Positions 8,049 to 39,322 of a DNA stretch of 64,000 nucleotides are shown piece by piece (within the stretch, counting starts at the first letter, position 1; each line of letters opens with the position of its first letter). The DNA is taken from contig NZ_SMKV01000019.1 of assembly GCF_004348445.1 (NCBI RefSeq), positions 1 to 64,000 on the forward strand, written 5' to 3'. Source of the DNA: Saccharopolyspora aridisoli. GTDB taxonomy: Bacteria > Actinomycetota > Actinomycetes > Mycobacteriales > Pseudonocardiaceae. The position numbers and the translations under genes were made by a program. The notes beneath the pieces were generated by a model that was not told where the DNA came from, did not search any database, and saw only the letters and a list, made by a program, of their open reading frames with translations.

Positions 8049-9236
8049 TCACCAACGGATCGGAAACCGTTCGAGCCCACCGGCGAGCTTGCCGCCGGCG
8101 CGCGACTCGAGCTCGGACTGCGGCACCGCGAGGTTCAGGCCGGGCAGCCGGGAGAACAGGGCCGTGAAGCCCACCGCCATGATGACCCGCACCAGCGGGG
8201 CGCCGGTGCAGTGCCTCATCCCGTGCCCGAAGGTGAAGTGCGGATTCGGAGTTCGGGTGACGTCGAACTCCTCGGGATTGGCGAACACCCGCGCGTCGAA
8301 GTTCGCCAGCGAGAAGTCCAGCATCACGAGGTCACCGGCGGGGATCTTCACGCCACCGGCCTCCATGTCCTCGCTGGCGTAGCGCGGGAGCACCGGGCTG
8401 CCGATGGTCGCGCGCATCACCTCGTCCACGGCGCGCGCCATGATCTCCGGGTCGTTCATCGCCAGGTCGCGCTGGTCCGGGTTCAGCATGAACAGCAAGG
8501 CGCCGAAGTCGAGGTGGCTCACCAGCCCGGCCAGCCCGGTGAACAGCAGGACGACCACGTGCATGCCGATCTCGTCGTCGGTGAGGCCGCTCTCGACGAA
8601 CCGCGTGATCACGTCGTCACCCGGGTCCTCGCGCCTGCGCCGACCGACCTCGGCGGCGAAGCCGAACACCGGTTCCACGCCGCCCTCGGCGTGCTCCCGA
8701 TCGACCGCGCCGACCCGGTCCATCTGCGTCAGCAGCTCCTCGCGGGCGTCCTCCGGAATTCCGATCATGTCGCAGAGCGCGTTCTGCGAGTACACCGTGG
8801 AGAAGGTCTCGTGCAGGTCCGCGGGCTGGCCCGCGGCGATGATCTCGTCGATCTTGGCGTGCGCGATGGCTTCCACGCGGGACTTGCGGTCCAGCACGCG
8901 GCGGGCCGCGAAGCTCTTGGTGTAGAGGACGCGCTTCTCCTCGTGCACCTGGCGTTCGACCGCGACGTCGGTGTCGGTCACGAGCATGTCGAGCATCGGG
9001 TTGCGCAGGAACCGCGGCGCGTTGGCCGGGTCCGGGTGGTACCGGGCGAGCCGGTCGTCCTGCAGCAGAGCCTTGACCTCCGCGTGCTGGGTCACCAGCC
9101 ACGCCTCGTCGCCCGCCGGGGTGCGGATGCGGCACACCGGCCCCTGCGCCTGCAGGTCGAGGCGGACCTTGCTGAAGCTGAGGATGGAGGGGCGTTCGAC
9201 GCCCACCAGGGGGAGTTCTTCTCGTGCCGCGGTCAT
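8049..9236 (-). CDS. Cytochrome P450 with atypical I-helix
   Basis: A 395 aa P450. The heme loop FGHGMRHCTG (Cys near 343) and the ExxR helix DEVMRATIG are intact. The I-helix reads LLFTGLAGLVSH near residue 230: where relatives have A/G-G-x-D/E-T it has T-G-L-A-G, so both the acid and the threonine that relay protons to bound oxygen are missing. Some macrolide P450s, EryF among them, lack the threonine and use substrate-assisted chemistry, but loss of both residues is unusual. ATG 9236 has GGAG seven bases upstream and lies 49 bp after the PKS stop, so it is in the PKS operon. Likely role: oxidation of the released macrolide. A peroxide-driven or non-hydroxylating reaction is possible. Confidence 0.87.
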   Translation of the reverse strand: MTAAREELPLVGVERPSILSFSKVRLDLQAQGPVCRIRTPAGDEAWLVTQHAEVKALLQDDRLARYHPDPANAPRFLRNPMLDMLVTDTDVAVERQVHEEKRVLYTKSFAARRVLDRKSRVEAIAHAKIDEIIAAGQPADLHETFSTVYSQNALCDMIGIPEDAREELLTQMDRVGAVDREHAEGGVEPVFGFAAEVGRRRREDPGDDVITRFVESGLTDDEIGMHVVVLLFTGLAGLVSHLDFGALLFMLNPDQRDLAMNDPEIMARAVDEVMRATIGSPVLPRYASEDMEAGGVKIPAGDLVMLDFSLANFDARVFANPEEFDVTRTPNPHFTFGHGMRHCTGAPLVRVIMAVGFTALFSRLPGLNLAVPQSELESRAGGKLAGGLERFPIRW

Positions 9237-9285
9237 GACGCGTCTCCAGGTCTGTGCGTTGTCCAGGTCTCTCCGGCGGGCGGGG

Positions 9286-12200
9286 TCACGGTTCCGCCGC
9301 CGCGAAGGTGGTGAGCCAGTCCTCGATCACCTCGGCGGTCAGCGCCGAGTCCTCCTTGACCATCGACATGTGGTCGGTCTGCACCACGCGCAGCTCGTCG
9401 TGGGGCACCTCGACGTCCTGACCGGTGATCTCGAGGTTGGTCCCACCCACCTCCTTGGCGCACCGGACCAGCAGCTTCGGCGCGGTCGTGGTGAGTCCGA
9501 TGTCGACGATGCGGACGAACCAGTGCGCCATCGCCGACAGCCGGGCGCTGTTGAGGCTCACCGCGGGCGATTCCATGGTGTTGAAGTAGTTGTTGGTGAC
9601 GGCGTCGAAGTCCATGCCCTCGTGGCTGTCGTAGCGGAGGCTGAGCGTGTCGAGCATGATCACCCCCTCGGGACGGACACCCCACGTGTCCTCCAGCACC
9701 GCGGCCGCGAAGTAGGCCAGCGTCCCGCCCGAGGAGTGCCCGACGAGCACGAAGGGTTCCCCGTCGCTGGCGTGCAGCACGGCCTCGGCCACCCAGCGCG
9801 CCGCCGCCTCGCTGGTGGCGGGCAGGGCTTCTCCCGGTTCGAAACCCACCAGCGGCAGCGCCGACACGTCGCGCTTGCCCCGCAGCCGCGCCGCCAGCCG
9901 CGCGTACATGTGGATGCCCGCGGTGGCGCCGGGAGCGCTGATGCAGATCAGCTTCGGTCCTTCCGGGCCGCTCGCAAGCGGGACCGGGGCCGCCAGCTCC
10001 TCCAGCTCAGCCGGTGTCTCGAACATCGGCCGCAGCAGCGCGACGTGCTTGAGCACCTGCAGGCCCTGCAGCGTCCGGCCCGAGCTGACCGACTGCATGA
10101 ACAGCCCGTGGAGGGTGTCCTCCGGGGCCACGGCCGGACCGACGCCCTGCGCGGGCGCGGTGTTCGCGCCGTCGAGCGCGCCGAGTTCACCGACCAGCGT
10201 CTTCGCGAGCTGCTGCGGCGTCTTGCTGTCGAAGACGACGGAACTGGACAGCCTCGTGCTCAGCTGCTCGGACAACTGGTTGCGCAGCTCGACCGCGATG
10301 AGCGAGTCGAAACCCAGTTCCAGGAAGTCGCGCTCGGGATCGACCGCGCTCCGATCGGGATGGCCGAGCAGTGCGGACGACAGTCCGATCACGAGGTCGC
10401 GCACCATGCCTTCGCGCTCCCCCTGGTCGGCCTCGCGCAGCCGCTCCAGCACGGTGACCGCGGCGGTCCTGCCGGTCGCTCCCGCGATCGGCTCATCGGA
10501 GACGAGACCGCGCAGCAGCGGACCGACCGCTCCGGGCGCGCTCGTTTCGACGTGGGCGGCCACCACCAGGGCCTCGTCGCCGGCGATGGCGGCGTCGAAC
10601 AGCGCGAGGCCCTGCTCCGGTGCCAGCGGCGGTATCCCGGAGCGCGTGATCCGCTCCAGCGCCGCGTCGCTCAGGCCTCCCGTCATGCCGCTCGTCGCCG
10701 TCCACGGGCCCCACGCCAGCGAAATCCCCGGGAAGCCCTCGTGTCGGCGATGCGCCGCGAGCGCGTCCAGGTAGGCGTTCGCGGCGGCGTAGTTGCCCTG
10801 TCCGGCACCGCCGAGCAGGTTCGCGACCGACGAGTACAGCGCGAAGACGGAGAGGTCGAGATCCCGGGTGGCGCGGTGCAGGTTCCACGCCCCGTCCACC
10901 TTCGGCCGCAGCACGGCGGCGAGCCGGTCAGGGGTCAAGGTGTCCACCAGTCCGTCGTCGAGCACTCCCGCGGTGTGCACGACGGCACCGAGCGGGTGGT
11001 CAGCGGGAATCGCGGCCAGCAGGTCCGCCACGGAGTCGGTGTCGCAGATGTCGGCGGCGGTGGTCGTGACGGTCGCGCCGTGCGCGGTGAGCTCGGATAC
11101 CAGCTCGGTGGCTCCCGGTGCGTCAGCTCCGCGGCGGCTGACGAGCAGCAGGTGCCGGACGCCGCACCGCGTCACCAGGTGCCGCGCGAGCTCGGCGCCG
11201 AGACCGCCCGTGCCACCGGTGATGAGCACGGTCCGGTCGGGGTCCCAGGTGTGCGCGGCCTGGTCCGACCGAGGCAGATCGGCCAGCCGTGCGGCTCGCA
11301 CCGAACCGTTGCGCACCAGCACCTGCGGCTCGTCGGCGGAGACCAGCTTCGGCAGGACCGCGGCCGACATCGGCTCGCCGTCGGAGTCGACGAGCACGAA
11401 GCGCCCCGGGTTCTCAGACTGCGCCGAACGCACCAGGCCCCACGCCGACGCGGCGGCGAGGTCGTCACCGATGGCCGCACCACGGCTGACGAACACCAGC
11501 CGCGAGTTGTCGAGCTGCGGGTTCGACAGGCATTCCTGGATGAGGCCGAGCACGCGGGTGGTCAACGCGTGCGCGGAACCAGCGTCCTCGCCGCCCGACA
11601 GGGTCACCAGGAAGACGTCCGGGGCGACGCCGCTCTCCCCGGTCGCGTCGGCCAGGTCCTCGCCGTAGCCCGTCACGGTCTGTCCCGCGCTGAAGAGCAG
11701 GTGCGCGAGGTCGAGCGGGTCGTCGCCGACGATGGCCCAGCGCGCGGCGGTGGGGGACGTGGTGATCTCCACAGGAGCCCAGCCGAGGCGGTACAGCGAC
11801 GGTTTCGGCCCCTGGAACATCGCTCCGAACGCCGCGCGGGGGTCGGCCGTGGATTCCGGCCAGTACCGCTCGCGGTCGAACGGGTAGGTCGGCAGCCCCA
11901 CCCGCCGGGCTCCGGTGCCGTCGAAGAACGCCTGCCAGTCCACGGCGACACCGGCGACGTGCAGCCGCGCCAGCGCGGTCAGGAACGCGACGTCTTCCGG
12001 CCGGTCCTTGCGCAGCGCAGGGACGCAGCCGTCGACCATCGCCGAGAGCGCGCCATCCGGGCCCAGTTCCAGGAACCGGGTGGTTCCCCGGTCGCGCAGC
12101 CCGGTCACGTCGTCGTGGAAGCGCACCGCGTCCCGCACGTGGTTCACCCAGTGCTCCACCGACGTGACGTCGCCGCTGGTGGCGATCGGAATCCGCGGGG

Positions 12201-14421
12201 CGGAGAACGTGATTCCGCTGATGGCCGTCCGGAACTCGTCCAGCATCGGGTCCATCAGCGGCGAGTGGAAGGCGTGCGAGACGCGCAACCGCTTGTGCTC
12301 CCACCGCTTCGCCAGCGCCAGCACCTCGTCCTCGGGCCCGGCCAGGACCAGCGAGTTCTCCCCGTTGATCGCGGCGATCGAGACTCGGCCCACGAGGTGC
12401 GGCAGGACGTCGTCCTCGGAGACTTCGACCGCGACCATCGCGCCGCCGGCGGGCAGCGCCTGCATCAGCCTCGCCCGCGCCGACACCAGCAGGCAGGCGT
12501 CCTCCAGCGAGAGCGCACCTGCCACGTGCGCCGCGGCGATCTCGCCGATCGAGTGCCCGGCGAGGTGGTCCGGGGTGATTCCGAAGGACTCCACGAGCCG
12601 GTACAGCGCGACCTCGATCGCCAACAGCGCGGGCTGGGCGTGCCGGGTCTGCTGCAGCGGTTCTTCGTCGGCACCCCACATGATCTCGCGCACGGCCGGG
12701 TCTAGGTGCCCCAGCACCGCCTCCAGCGCCTCGGCGAACACCGGGAACCGGGCGTGGAGCCGCCTGCCCATGCCGAGCCGCTGCGAGCCCTGACCGGAGA
12801 ACAGCACGGCCAGCTCTCCACTGCCCGCGACACCACGCGCGGCCTCCACCACTCCGTCCTCGGTGGACAGCAGAACCGCGCGGTGGTCGAAGGTCGACCG
12901 GGTGGTCAGCAACGAGTGGCCGAGGTCGACCGCGTTTCCCTCGGCGCTCTTGATCCGCTCGACCTGGGCGTCCAGCGCGGTGGCGGACTTCGCCGACACC
13001 ACCAGCGGCACCACGTCGCGGAACGAGGGCGCGGTTTCCCCGTCCTCGGGTTCAGGGGCTTCCCGCAGGATCACGTGCGAGTTCGTGCCGCTGACGCCGA
13101 ACGACGACACCCCCGCACGGCGCGGCTTCTCCCCGCGCGGCCACGCGACCGGCTCGGTGAGCAGCCGAGCGCTTCCCGCCGCCCAGTCGACGTGCGCCGA
13201 GGGTTCGGTGACGTGCAGGGTCTGCGGCAGCAGGCCGTGCCGCAGCGCCAGCACCACCTTGATCACGCCTGCAGCACCCGCCGCGGCCTGCGTGTGGCCG
13301 ATGTTGGACTTGATCGCGCCGAGCAGCAGCGGCTGCTCGCGGTCCTGGCCGTAGGTCGCCAGCAGCGCCTGCGCCTCGATCGGGTCGCCGAGCGTCGTGC
13401 CCGTGCCGTGCGCCTCCACGGCGTCCACATCGGACCCACTCAGACCCGCGCTGGCCAAGGCGGCGCGGATCACCTCGCGCTGCGCTGGACCGTTCGGTGC
13501 GGTGAGCCCGTTGGACGCGCCGTCGGAGTTCACCGCGCTGCCCTCCACCACCGCGAGCACCGGGTGCCCGTTGCGCTGGGCGTCGGAGAGCTTCTCGACG
13601 AGCAGGACACCGATGCCCTCGGCCCAGCCGGTGCCGTCGGCGTCGTCGGAGAACGCCTTGCAGCGGCCGTCAGGCGCGAGCCCGCCCTGCCTGGTGAAAC
13701 CGGCGAAGTTCGACGCGGTGGTCATGACGGTGACACCGCCCGCCACCGCCAACGCGCACTCGCCGCTGCGCAGGGACTGCGCCGCCTGGTGCAGCGCCAC
13801 CAGGGCCGACGAGCAGGCGGTGTCCACCGTCACCGATGGACCCTCGAACCCGAAGGTGTAGGACACGCGCCCGGAGATCACGCTGGCCGCCGTGCCCATC
13901 CCGGCGTGACCGCCCACGTCCTCCTGCGATCCGATGAGCACGTGCCCGTAGTCCTGGCCGTTGGTGCCGACGAACACGCCCGTGCGGCTGCCGCGCAACG
14001 AGCCCGGGTCGACGCCCGCGCGCTCGATCGCCTCCCACGTGGTCTCCAGCAATAGCCGCTGCTGCGGGTCCATCGCCAGCGCCTCGCGCGGCGAGATGCC
14101 GAAGAAGCCCGGATCGAACTCCGCCGCGTCGTAGAGGAACCCGCCTTGGAGCGTGGCGCTGTGCCCCTGGTCCCCGCCGACGAGGGTGCCGAGGTCCCAG
14201 CCTCGGTCGGTCGGGAAGCCCGAGATCGCGTCGCGGCCCGACGACAGCAGCTCCCACAGGTCCTCGGGGGTGCGCACACCACCGGGGAAGCGGCAGGCGA
14301 GGCCGACGATCGCGACCGGTTCGTGCTTGCCCGACTCGACCTCCTCCAGGCGTTGCCGGGCCCGGTGCAGGTCCGCGGTGACCCACTTCAGGTACTCAAC
14401 GAGCTTCTCTTCGTCGGGCAT
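9286..14421 (-). CDS. Type I PKS, terminal module with thioesterase (gene C)
   Basis: 1711 aa: N-terminal docking helix (1-33), KS (from 34), AT (GHSIGE near 621, with HAFH further on: malonyl), KR (GGTGGLG near 1067, LDD, intact GNYAAAN: B type), ACP (GFDSL near 1370), thioesterase (GHSSGG near 1560). It performs the last extension and reduction and then releases the chain, most likely as a macrolactone. It starts 32 bp after gene B with AGGAAGG before ATG. There is no DH or ER. The short linker between AT and KR starts with [10 protein letters not shown], which resembles the AT-DH junction of module A1, so the DH seems to have been excised. Confidence 0.95.
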   Translation of the reverse strand: MPDEEKLVEYLKWVTADLHRARQRLEEVESGKHEPVAIVGLACRFPGGVRTPEDLWELLSSGRDAISGFPTDRGWDLGTLVGGDQGHSATLQGGFLYDAAEFDPGFFGISPREALAMDPQQRLLLETTWEAIERAGVDPGSLRGSRTGVFVGTNGQDYGHVLIGSQEDVGGHAGMGTAASVISGRVSYTFGFEGPSVTVDTACSSALVALHQAAQSLRSGECALAVAGGVTVMTTASNFAGFTRQGGLAPDGRCKAFSDDADGTGWAEGIGVLLVEKLSDAQRNGHPVLAVVEGSAVNSDGASNGLTAPNGPAQREVIRAALASAGLSGSDVDAVEAHGTGTTLGDPIEAQALLATYGQDREQPLLLGAIKSNIGHTQAAAGAAGVIKVVLALRHGLLPQTLHVTEPSAHVDWAAGSARLLTEPVAWPRGEKPRRAGVSSFGVSGTNSHVILREAPEPEDGETAPSFRDVVPLVVSAKSATALDAQVERIKSAEGNAVDLGHSLLTTRSTFDHRAVLLSTEDGVVEAARGVAGSGELAVLFSGQGSQRLGMGRRLHARFPVFAEALEAVLGHLDPAVREIMWGADEEPLQQTRHAQPALLAIEVALYRLVESFGITPDHLAGHSIGEIAAAHVAGALSLEDACLLVSARARLMQALPAGGAMVAVEVSEDDVLPHLVGRVSIAAINGENSLVLAGPEDEVLALAKRWEHKRLRVSHAFHSPLMDPMLDEFRTAISGITFSAPRIPIATSGDVTSVEHWVNHVRDAVRFHDDVTGLRDRGTTRFLELGPDGALSAMVDGCVPALRKDRPEDVAFLTALARLHVAGVAVDWQAFFDGTGARRVGLPTYPFDRERYWPESTADPRAAFGAMFQGPKPSLYRLGWAPVEITTSPTAARWAIVGDDPLDLAHLLFSAGQTVTGYGEDLADATGESGVAPDVFLVTLSGGEDAGSAHALTTRVLGLIQECLSNPQLDNSRLVFVSRGAAIGDDLAAASAWGLVRSAQSENPGRFVLVDSDGEPMSAAVLPKLVSADEPQVLVRNGSVRAARLADLPRSDQAAHTWDPDRTVLITGGTGGLGAELARHLVTRCGVRHLLLVSRRGADAPGATELVSELTAHGATVTTTAADICDTDSVADLLAAIPADHPLGAVVHTAGVLDDGLVDTLTPDRLAAVLRPKVDGAWNLHRATRDLDLSVFALYSSVANLLGGAGQGNYAAANAYLDALAAHRRHEGFPGISLAWGPWTATSGMTGGLSDAALERITRSGIPPLAPEQGLALFDAAIAGDEALVVAAHVETSAPGAVGPLLRGLVSDEPIAGATGRTAAVTVLERLREADQGEREGMVRDLVIGLSSALLGHPDRSAVDPERDFLELGFDSLIAVELRNQLSEQLSTRLSSSVVFDSKTPQQLAKTLVGELGALDGANTAPAQGVGPAVAPEDTLHGLFMQSVSSGRTLQGLQVLKHVALLRPMFETPAELEELAAPVPLASGPEGPKLICISAPGATAGIHMYARLAARLRGKRDVSALPLVGFEPGEALPATSEAAARWVAEAVLHASDGEPFVLVGHSSGGTLAYFAAAVLEDTWGVRPEGVIMLDTLSLRYDSHEGMDFDAVTNNYFNTMESPAVSLNSARLSAMAHWFVRIVDIGLTTTAPKLLVRCAKEVGGTNLEITGQDVEVPHDELRVVQTDHMSMVKEDSALTAEVIEDWLTTFAAAEP
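9289..10105 (-). other. Chain-releasing type I thioesterase domain of gene C
   Basis: Alpha/beta hydrolase of about 270 aa. The nucleophile elbow [15 protein letters not shown] places the catalytic Ser near residue 1562, the core strand VIMLDTLS follows, and the likely catalytic His is in VQTDHMSMV near the C-terminus. The start of this C-terminal segment is approximate. It should cyclise the polyol chain onto an upstream hydroxyl; hydrolysis to an acid is the alternative. Confidence 0.9.
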
Positions 14422-14453
14422 GGCCGGTACGCCTTCCTTCTCAAGACCAGGGA

Positions 14454-34742
<20,289 letters not shown>

Positions 34743-34753
34743 GGTCAGCTCCT

Positions 34754-37700
34754 TCAGTCCTGGCCGTCGAGTGCGGCGTGCACCAGGTCATCGACGGACA
34801 TCGAGTCGATGCCGTCGTCGTGGGACTCCTCGGCGCCGTCGTCGCGGCCGATGAGCTGGAGAAGCGGCTCCAGCACACCGATCTCCCGGAGTTGCGAGAG
34901 CGGGACCTTCCCGAGCAACCGGCGGATTTCGGATTCCTCGTCGTCGACCTCGGTCACCCCGCCGGGAACCAGCTCTGCGAGCACGTGCTCGGTGAGGTCG
35001 GCCGGCGTGGGGTGGTCGAACACCAGCGTCGAGGCGAGGCTCAGGCCGGTGGCGGCGCTGAGCTGGTTGCGCAGCTCCACCACCGCCAGCGAGTCGAAGC
35101 CGAGGTCCCGGAACGGCCGGTCGGCGCGAACCACCGCGACGTCCTGCTGGCCCAGCACTCCGGCCGCGAGGGTGCGCACCAGGTCCAGCACGACCTCGAA
35201 GCGCCGTTCGGGTGCGTTCTCGAGGATCTGCTCGCGCAGCGCGGGTTCCCGCTGCGCGCCTTCCTCCGCCGAGGTGTCGTCTCCGACGAGCTCGCGCAGC
35301 AGCGGATTCGGGCGGACGGGGCGGACGGACCGCCCGGTGTCGACGGCGGCGACGACCGCGGTCGGCTCCTGCTCGGCGGCGAGTTGCCGCAGTGCGGTGC
35401 AGGCCAGTTCCGGGTCCATCGGCACGATCCCGGCGCGCTGCGCGCTCTGCTCGGCCTCGGCGGAACCGGCCATGCCGCCGCCACCCCAGGCGCCCCAGGC
35501 GATCGAGGTGGCCGCGAGCCCGCGTGACCTGCGACGTTCGGCCAGCGCGTCGAGCGCGGAGTTCGCCGCCGCGTAGTTGGCCTGCCCGGGACTGCCGACG
35601 GCCGACGAGGCCGAGGAGAACAGCACGAACGCCGTCAGGTCCGAGGTGAGCTCGTCCAGCAGCAGCGCGGAGTCCACCTTGGTGCGGAAGACCTCCTGGA
35701 AGCGGTCCGGTGTCATCCGGTCCAACACGCCGTCGTCGATGACGCCGGCCGTGTGCACCACACCGGTCAGCGGTGCCGGGACGGCGGCCAGCAGCGCTTC
35801 CAGCGAGGCGCGATCCGCGACGTCGCACGCCGTGATCGTGACGCCGACGCCCGCTCCTTCGATCTCGCGCCGCAGCTCGTCTGCTCCGGGCGCTTCGGGT
35901 CCGCGCCTGCTGGCCAGCACCAGGTGTTCCGCGCCTTCGCGGGCCAGCGCGCGGGCCACGTGCCCGCCGAGAGCCCCTGTGCCACCGGTGATGAGCACCG
36001 TGCCGGAGGGCTCCCAGGCCGGCGCCGGTCTCGGTGCGGGCGCCGGCACGAGCCTGCGGGCGAACACACCGCCCGCGCGCACCGCCGCCTGGTCCTCACC
36101 GTCCAGCCCGGACAACACCGCGCGGAACAGGTTCGCGGCCCGGTCGTCGAGTTCCACGGGCAGGTCGACGAGACCGCCCCAGCGCTCCGGGTGTTCCAGC
36201 GCCGCGACCCGGCCGAGGCCCCACACGGCGGCCTGCGTGACGTCGTCGAGCTCGTCGGACCGGTCCGTGGACACCCCGCTGCGCGTGACGCACCACAGCG
36301 GGGCGGTGAGCCCGGTGTCGCCGAGGGCCTGGATCAGCGTCGCGGTGAGCAGCACGCCGTCCGGTGCCGAGCCGCTGCCCACCCCCGTCAGGGCCAGCAG
36401 GGACACGACTCCGTCGAACGCGGTGCCGTGCGAGCGCAGGGATCGGGCGATCGCGTCCCGGTCGGCCGCGTCGACCTCGACCCGGACCGCATCGGTTGCG
36501 AGCGCGTCCGCCGCGCTGGAAACCCACTCGTGAGCGTCGTGCGGGACGACCACCAGCCACCTGCCGGTCAGTTCGCCGGTGTGGGCGCCTCCGAGCGGGC
36601 GCCAGGCGATCCGGTGCCGCCAGCCGTCCACCTCGGCGAGGTCCTGGCACTGCTTGCGCCAGTCGAGCAGCGCCGGCAGGACCTCCGACAGCGCCGCGCC
36701 GTCGACCTGGAGCACGTTCTCCAGCGACTGGAAGTCCTCGCCTTCGACGGCGTCCCAGAACGCGTGGTCGTCGGCGTCCGGCGTGGTCGCCGCGGCCGGT
36801 CGCGACATCGTCTCCGGCCAGTAGCGCTGGCGCTGGAAGGCGTAGGTGGGCAGGTCGATCCGCCGCGCACCTGTGCCTTCGAAGAAGGCGGACCAGTCCA
36901 CGGCCGCGCCACCCGCGAACAGCCGGCCCAGCGCCGAGGTGAACCACGCCTGCTCGTCCCGCTCCCGCCGCAGCAGCGGAACGCTGCCTTCGACGAGCGA
37001 GGAAAGCGGCGCGTCGGGGCCGATCTCGATGAACCGGGTCACGCCGCTCTCGCGGGCGGTCTCCACGTTCTCGGCGAAGCGCACGGTGTCGCGCACGTGC
37101 CGCACCCAGTGCTCGGGCGAGGTCACGTCACCGCTGGTTACCAGCGGAATCCTGGGCTCGTGGAAGGACAGCTCCGCGACCACGTCCCGGAAGTCGTCGA
37201 GCATCGGGTCCATCAACGGCGAGTGGAACGCGTGAGACACGTCCAGCCGCTTGGGCTCCCAGGACTGCGCGAGCGCCAGCACCTCGCCCTCGACACCCGC
37301 CAGCACCACCGACGACGCACCGTTGACCGCCGCGATCGACACACCGCCCGTCAGCAGCGGCAGCACCTCGTCCTCACCGGCCCGCACCGACACCACCGCC
37401 CCACCTACGGGCAACGCCTGCATCAGGCGGGCTCGTGCGGTCACCAGGGCAGCCGCGTCCTCCAGGGACAGCACACCGGCCACGTGGGCGGCGGTGATCT
37501 CACCGATCGAATGGCCCACCAGCTGGTCCGGCACGAGCCCGAGCTCCTCGACCAGCCGGAACAACGCCACCTCGACCGCGAACAGCGCGGGCTGGGCGAA
37601 CTCCGTGCGGTTCAGCAGTTCGACGTCCGAACCCCACACGACCTCGCGCAGCTTCGGGTCCAGGTTGTCGAGCACCTCGTCGAAGGCATCCGCGAACACC

Positions 37701-39322
37701 GGGAACCGCTCGTGCAGCCCGCGGCCCATCCCCAGGCGCTGCGAACCCTGACCCGAGAACAGGAAGGCGAGCTTGCCGTTCCGGGCGGCCTCACCGCGCA
37801 GAACCCGCGGGGTGCTGCGGTCCTCGGCCAGCGCGGTCAGACCGTCGATCAGCTGGTCGTGATCGCCTGCCAGCACGCCGGCGCGGTTCTCGAACGCGGC
37901 TCGCGTCGTCGCCGCCGAGTACGCGACGTCGGTGAGCGCGGGCTCGCCGGAGCGCACGTGGCCGAGCAGGCGACGGGCCTGCTCGCGCAGCGCCGCCGGG
38001 GTGCGGCCGGACACCGGCACCAGCACCTCCGTCACCGGAAGCGCCGATCCACCGTCGTCCTCGGGCCGCTGGCGGTACTGCTCGATGATCACGTGCGCGT
38101 TCGTGCCGCTGGCCCCGAAGGACGAGACACCGGCGCGCCGCGGGCGTTCCGCCTCCGGCCAGCCGGTCCGCTCGGTCAGCAGCCGGAGCTCGCCGGACTC
38201 CCAGTCCACGTGCGTCGACGGCGCGTCGACGTGCAGCGTCTTGGGCAGTTCGCCGTGCCGCATCGCCATGACCACCTTCATCACGCCCGCGGCGCCGGAC
38301 GCGGCCTGGGTGTGGCCGATGTTGGACTTGACCGCGCCCAACCACAGCGGGCGTTCCCGGTCCCGCCCGTAGGTCGCGAGCAGTCCTCGCGCTTCGATCG
38401 GGTCGCCGAGCTCGGTTCCCGTGCCGTGCGCCTCGACGACGTCCACATCGGACGGTTCGAGCCCTGCCGAGGCGAGCGCCTGCCGGATCACCCGCTGCTG
38501 CGCGGGACCGCTGGGCGCGGTGAGGCCGTTGGACGCGCCGTCGGAGTTGATGGCGGACCCGCGGACCACGGCGAGGACCTGGTGGTCGTTGCGCTCCGCA
38601 TCGGAAAGCCTCTCCAGCACGAGCATTCCCACGCCCTCGGCCCATCCGGTGCCGTCGGCGGAGTCCGAGAACGCCTTGCACCGGCCGTCCCGCGACAGGG
38701 CGCCCTGGGCGCTGAACTCGACGAACCCGACCGGCGTGGCCATCACGGTGACACCACCGGCGAGGGCCATCGAGCACTCACCCGAGCGCAGCGCCTGCGC
38801 GGCGAGGTGCAGCGACACCAGCGAGGACGAGCACGCGGTGTCCACCGACACCGTCGGTCCCTGCAAGCCGAACGTGTAGGCCACCCGACCGGACAGCAGG
38901 CTCGCGGACTGCGCCGTCTGCCACTCCATGCCGGTGATCTCGACCGGGGCTCGGTACTCGCCGCTGCCGCCACCGACGAACACGCCGGTGGCGCTGCCGC
39001 GCAACCGGGCCGGATCGATGCCGGCGCGTTCCAGGGACTCCCACGCCGCTTCCAGCACGAGTCGCTGCTGCGGGTCCATCACCAGCGCCTCGCGCGGTGA
39101 GATGGAGAAGAAGTCCGGGTCGAAGTCGGCGACGTCGTGCAGGAAACCGCCGCAACGGGTGGCGCTCCTGCCCTCGTCGCACAGCGCGCCGAGGTCCCAG
39201 CCCCGGTCGCCGGGCATCTCACCGACGGCGTCGACCTCGTCGACCAGCAGTTGCCACAGGTCCTCGGGAGACCGCACACCACCCGGGTAGCGGCAGCTCA
39301 TGCCGACGATGGCGATGGGTTC
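34754..39322 (-). other. PKS module A6: KS-AT(mal)-KR(B)-ACP plus docking tail
   Basis: AT GHSIGE near 8103 and HAFH, malonyl. KR GGTGALG near 8611, IDD in place of LDD, intact [10 protein letters not shown] type. A full dimerisation element ([11 protein letters not shown]) precedes the KR. ACP GFDSL near 8908. The docking region follows to the stop. Product: D-hydroxyl. Confidence 0.92.

Noticed and set aside
7943-8080. Extending the second P450 to ATG 8080.
   Set aside because: The extra 46 residues are Ser/Gly-rich and unlike a P450 N-terminus, and the stretch contains the promoter-like element.
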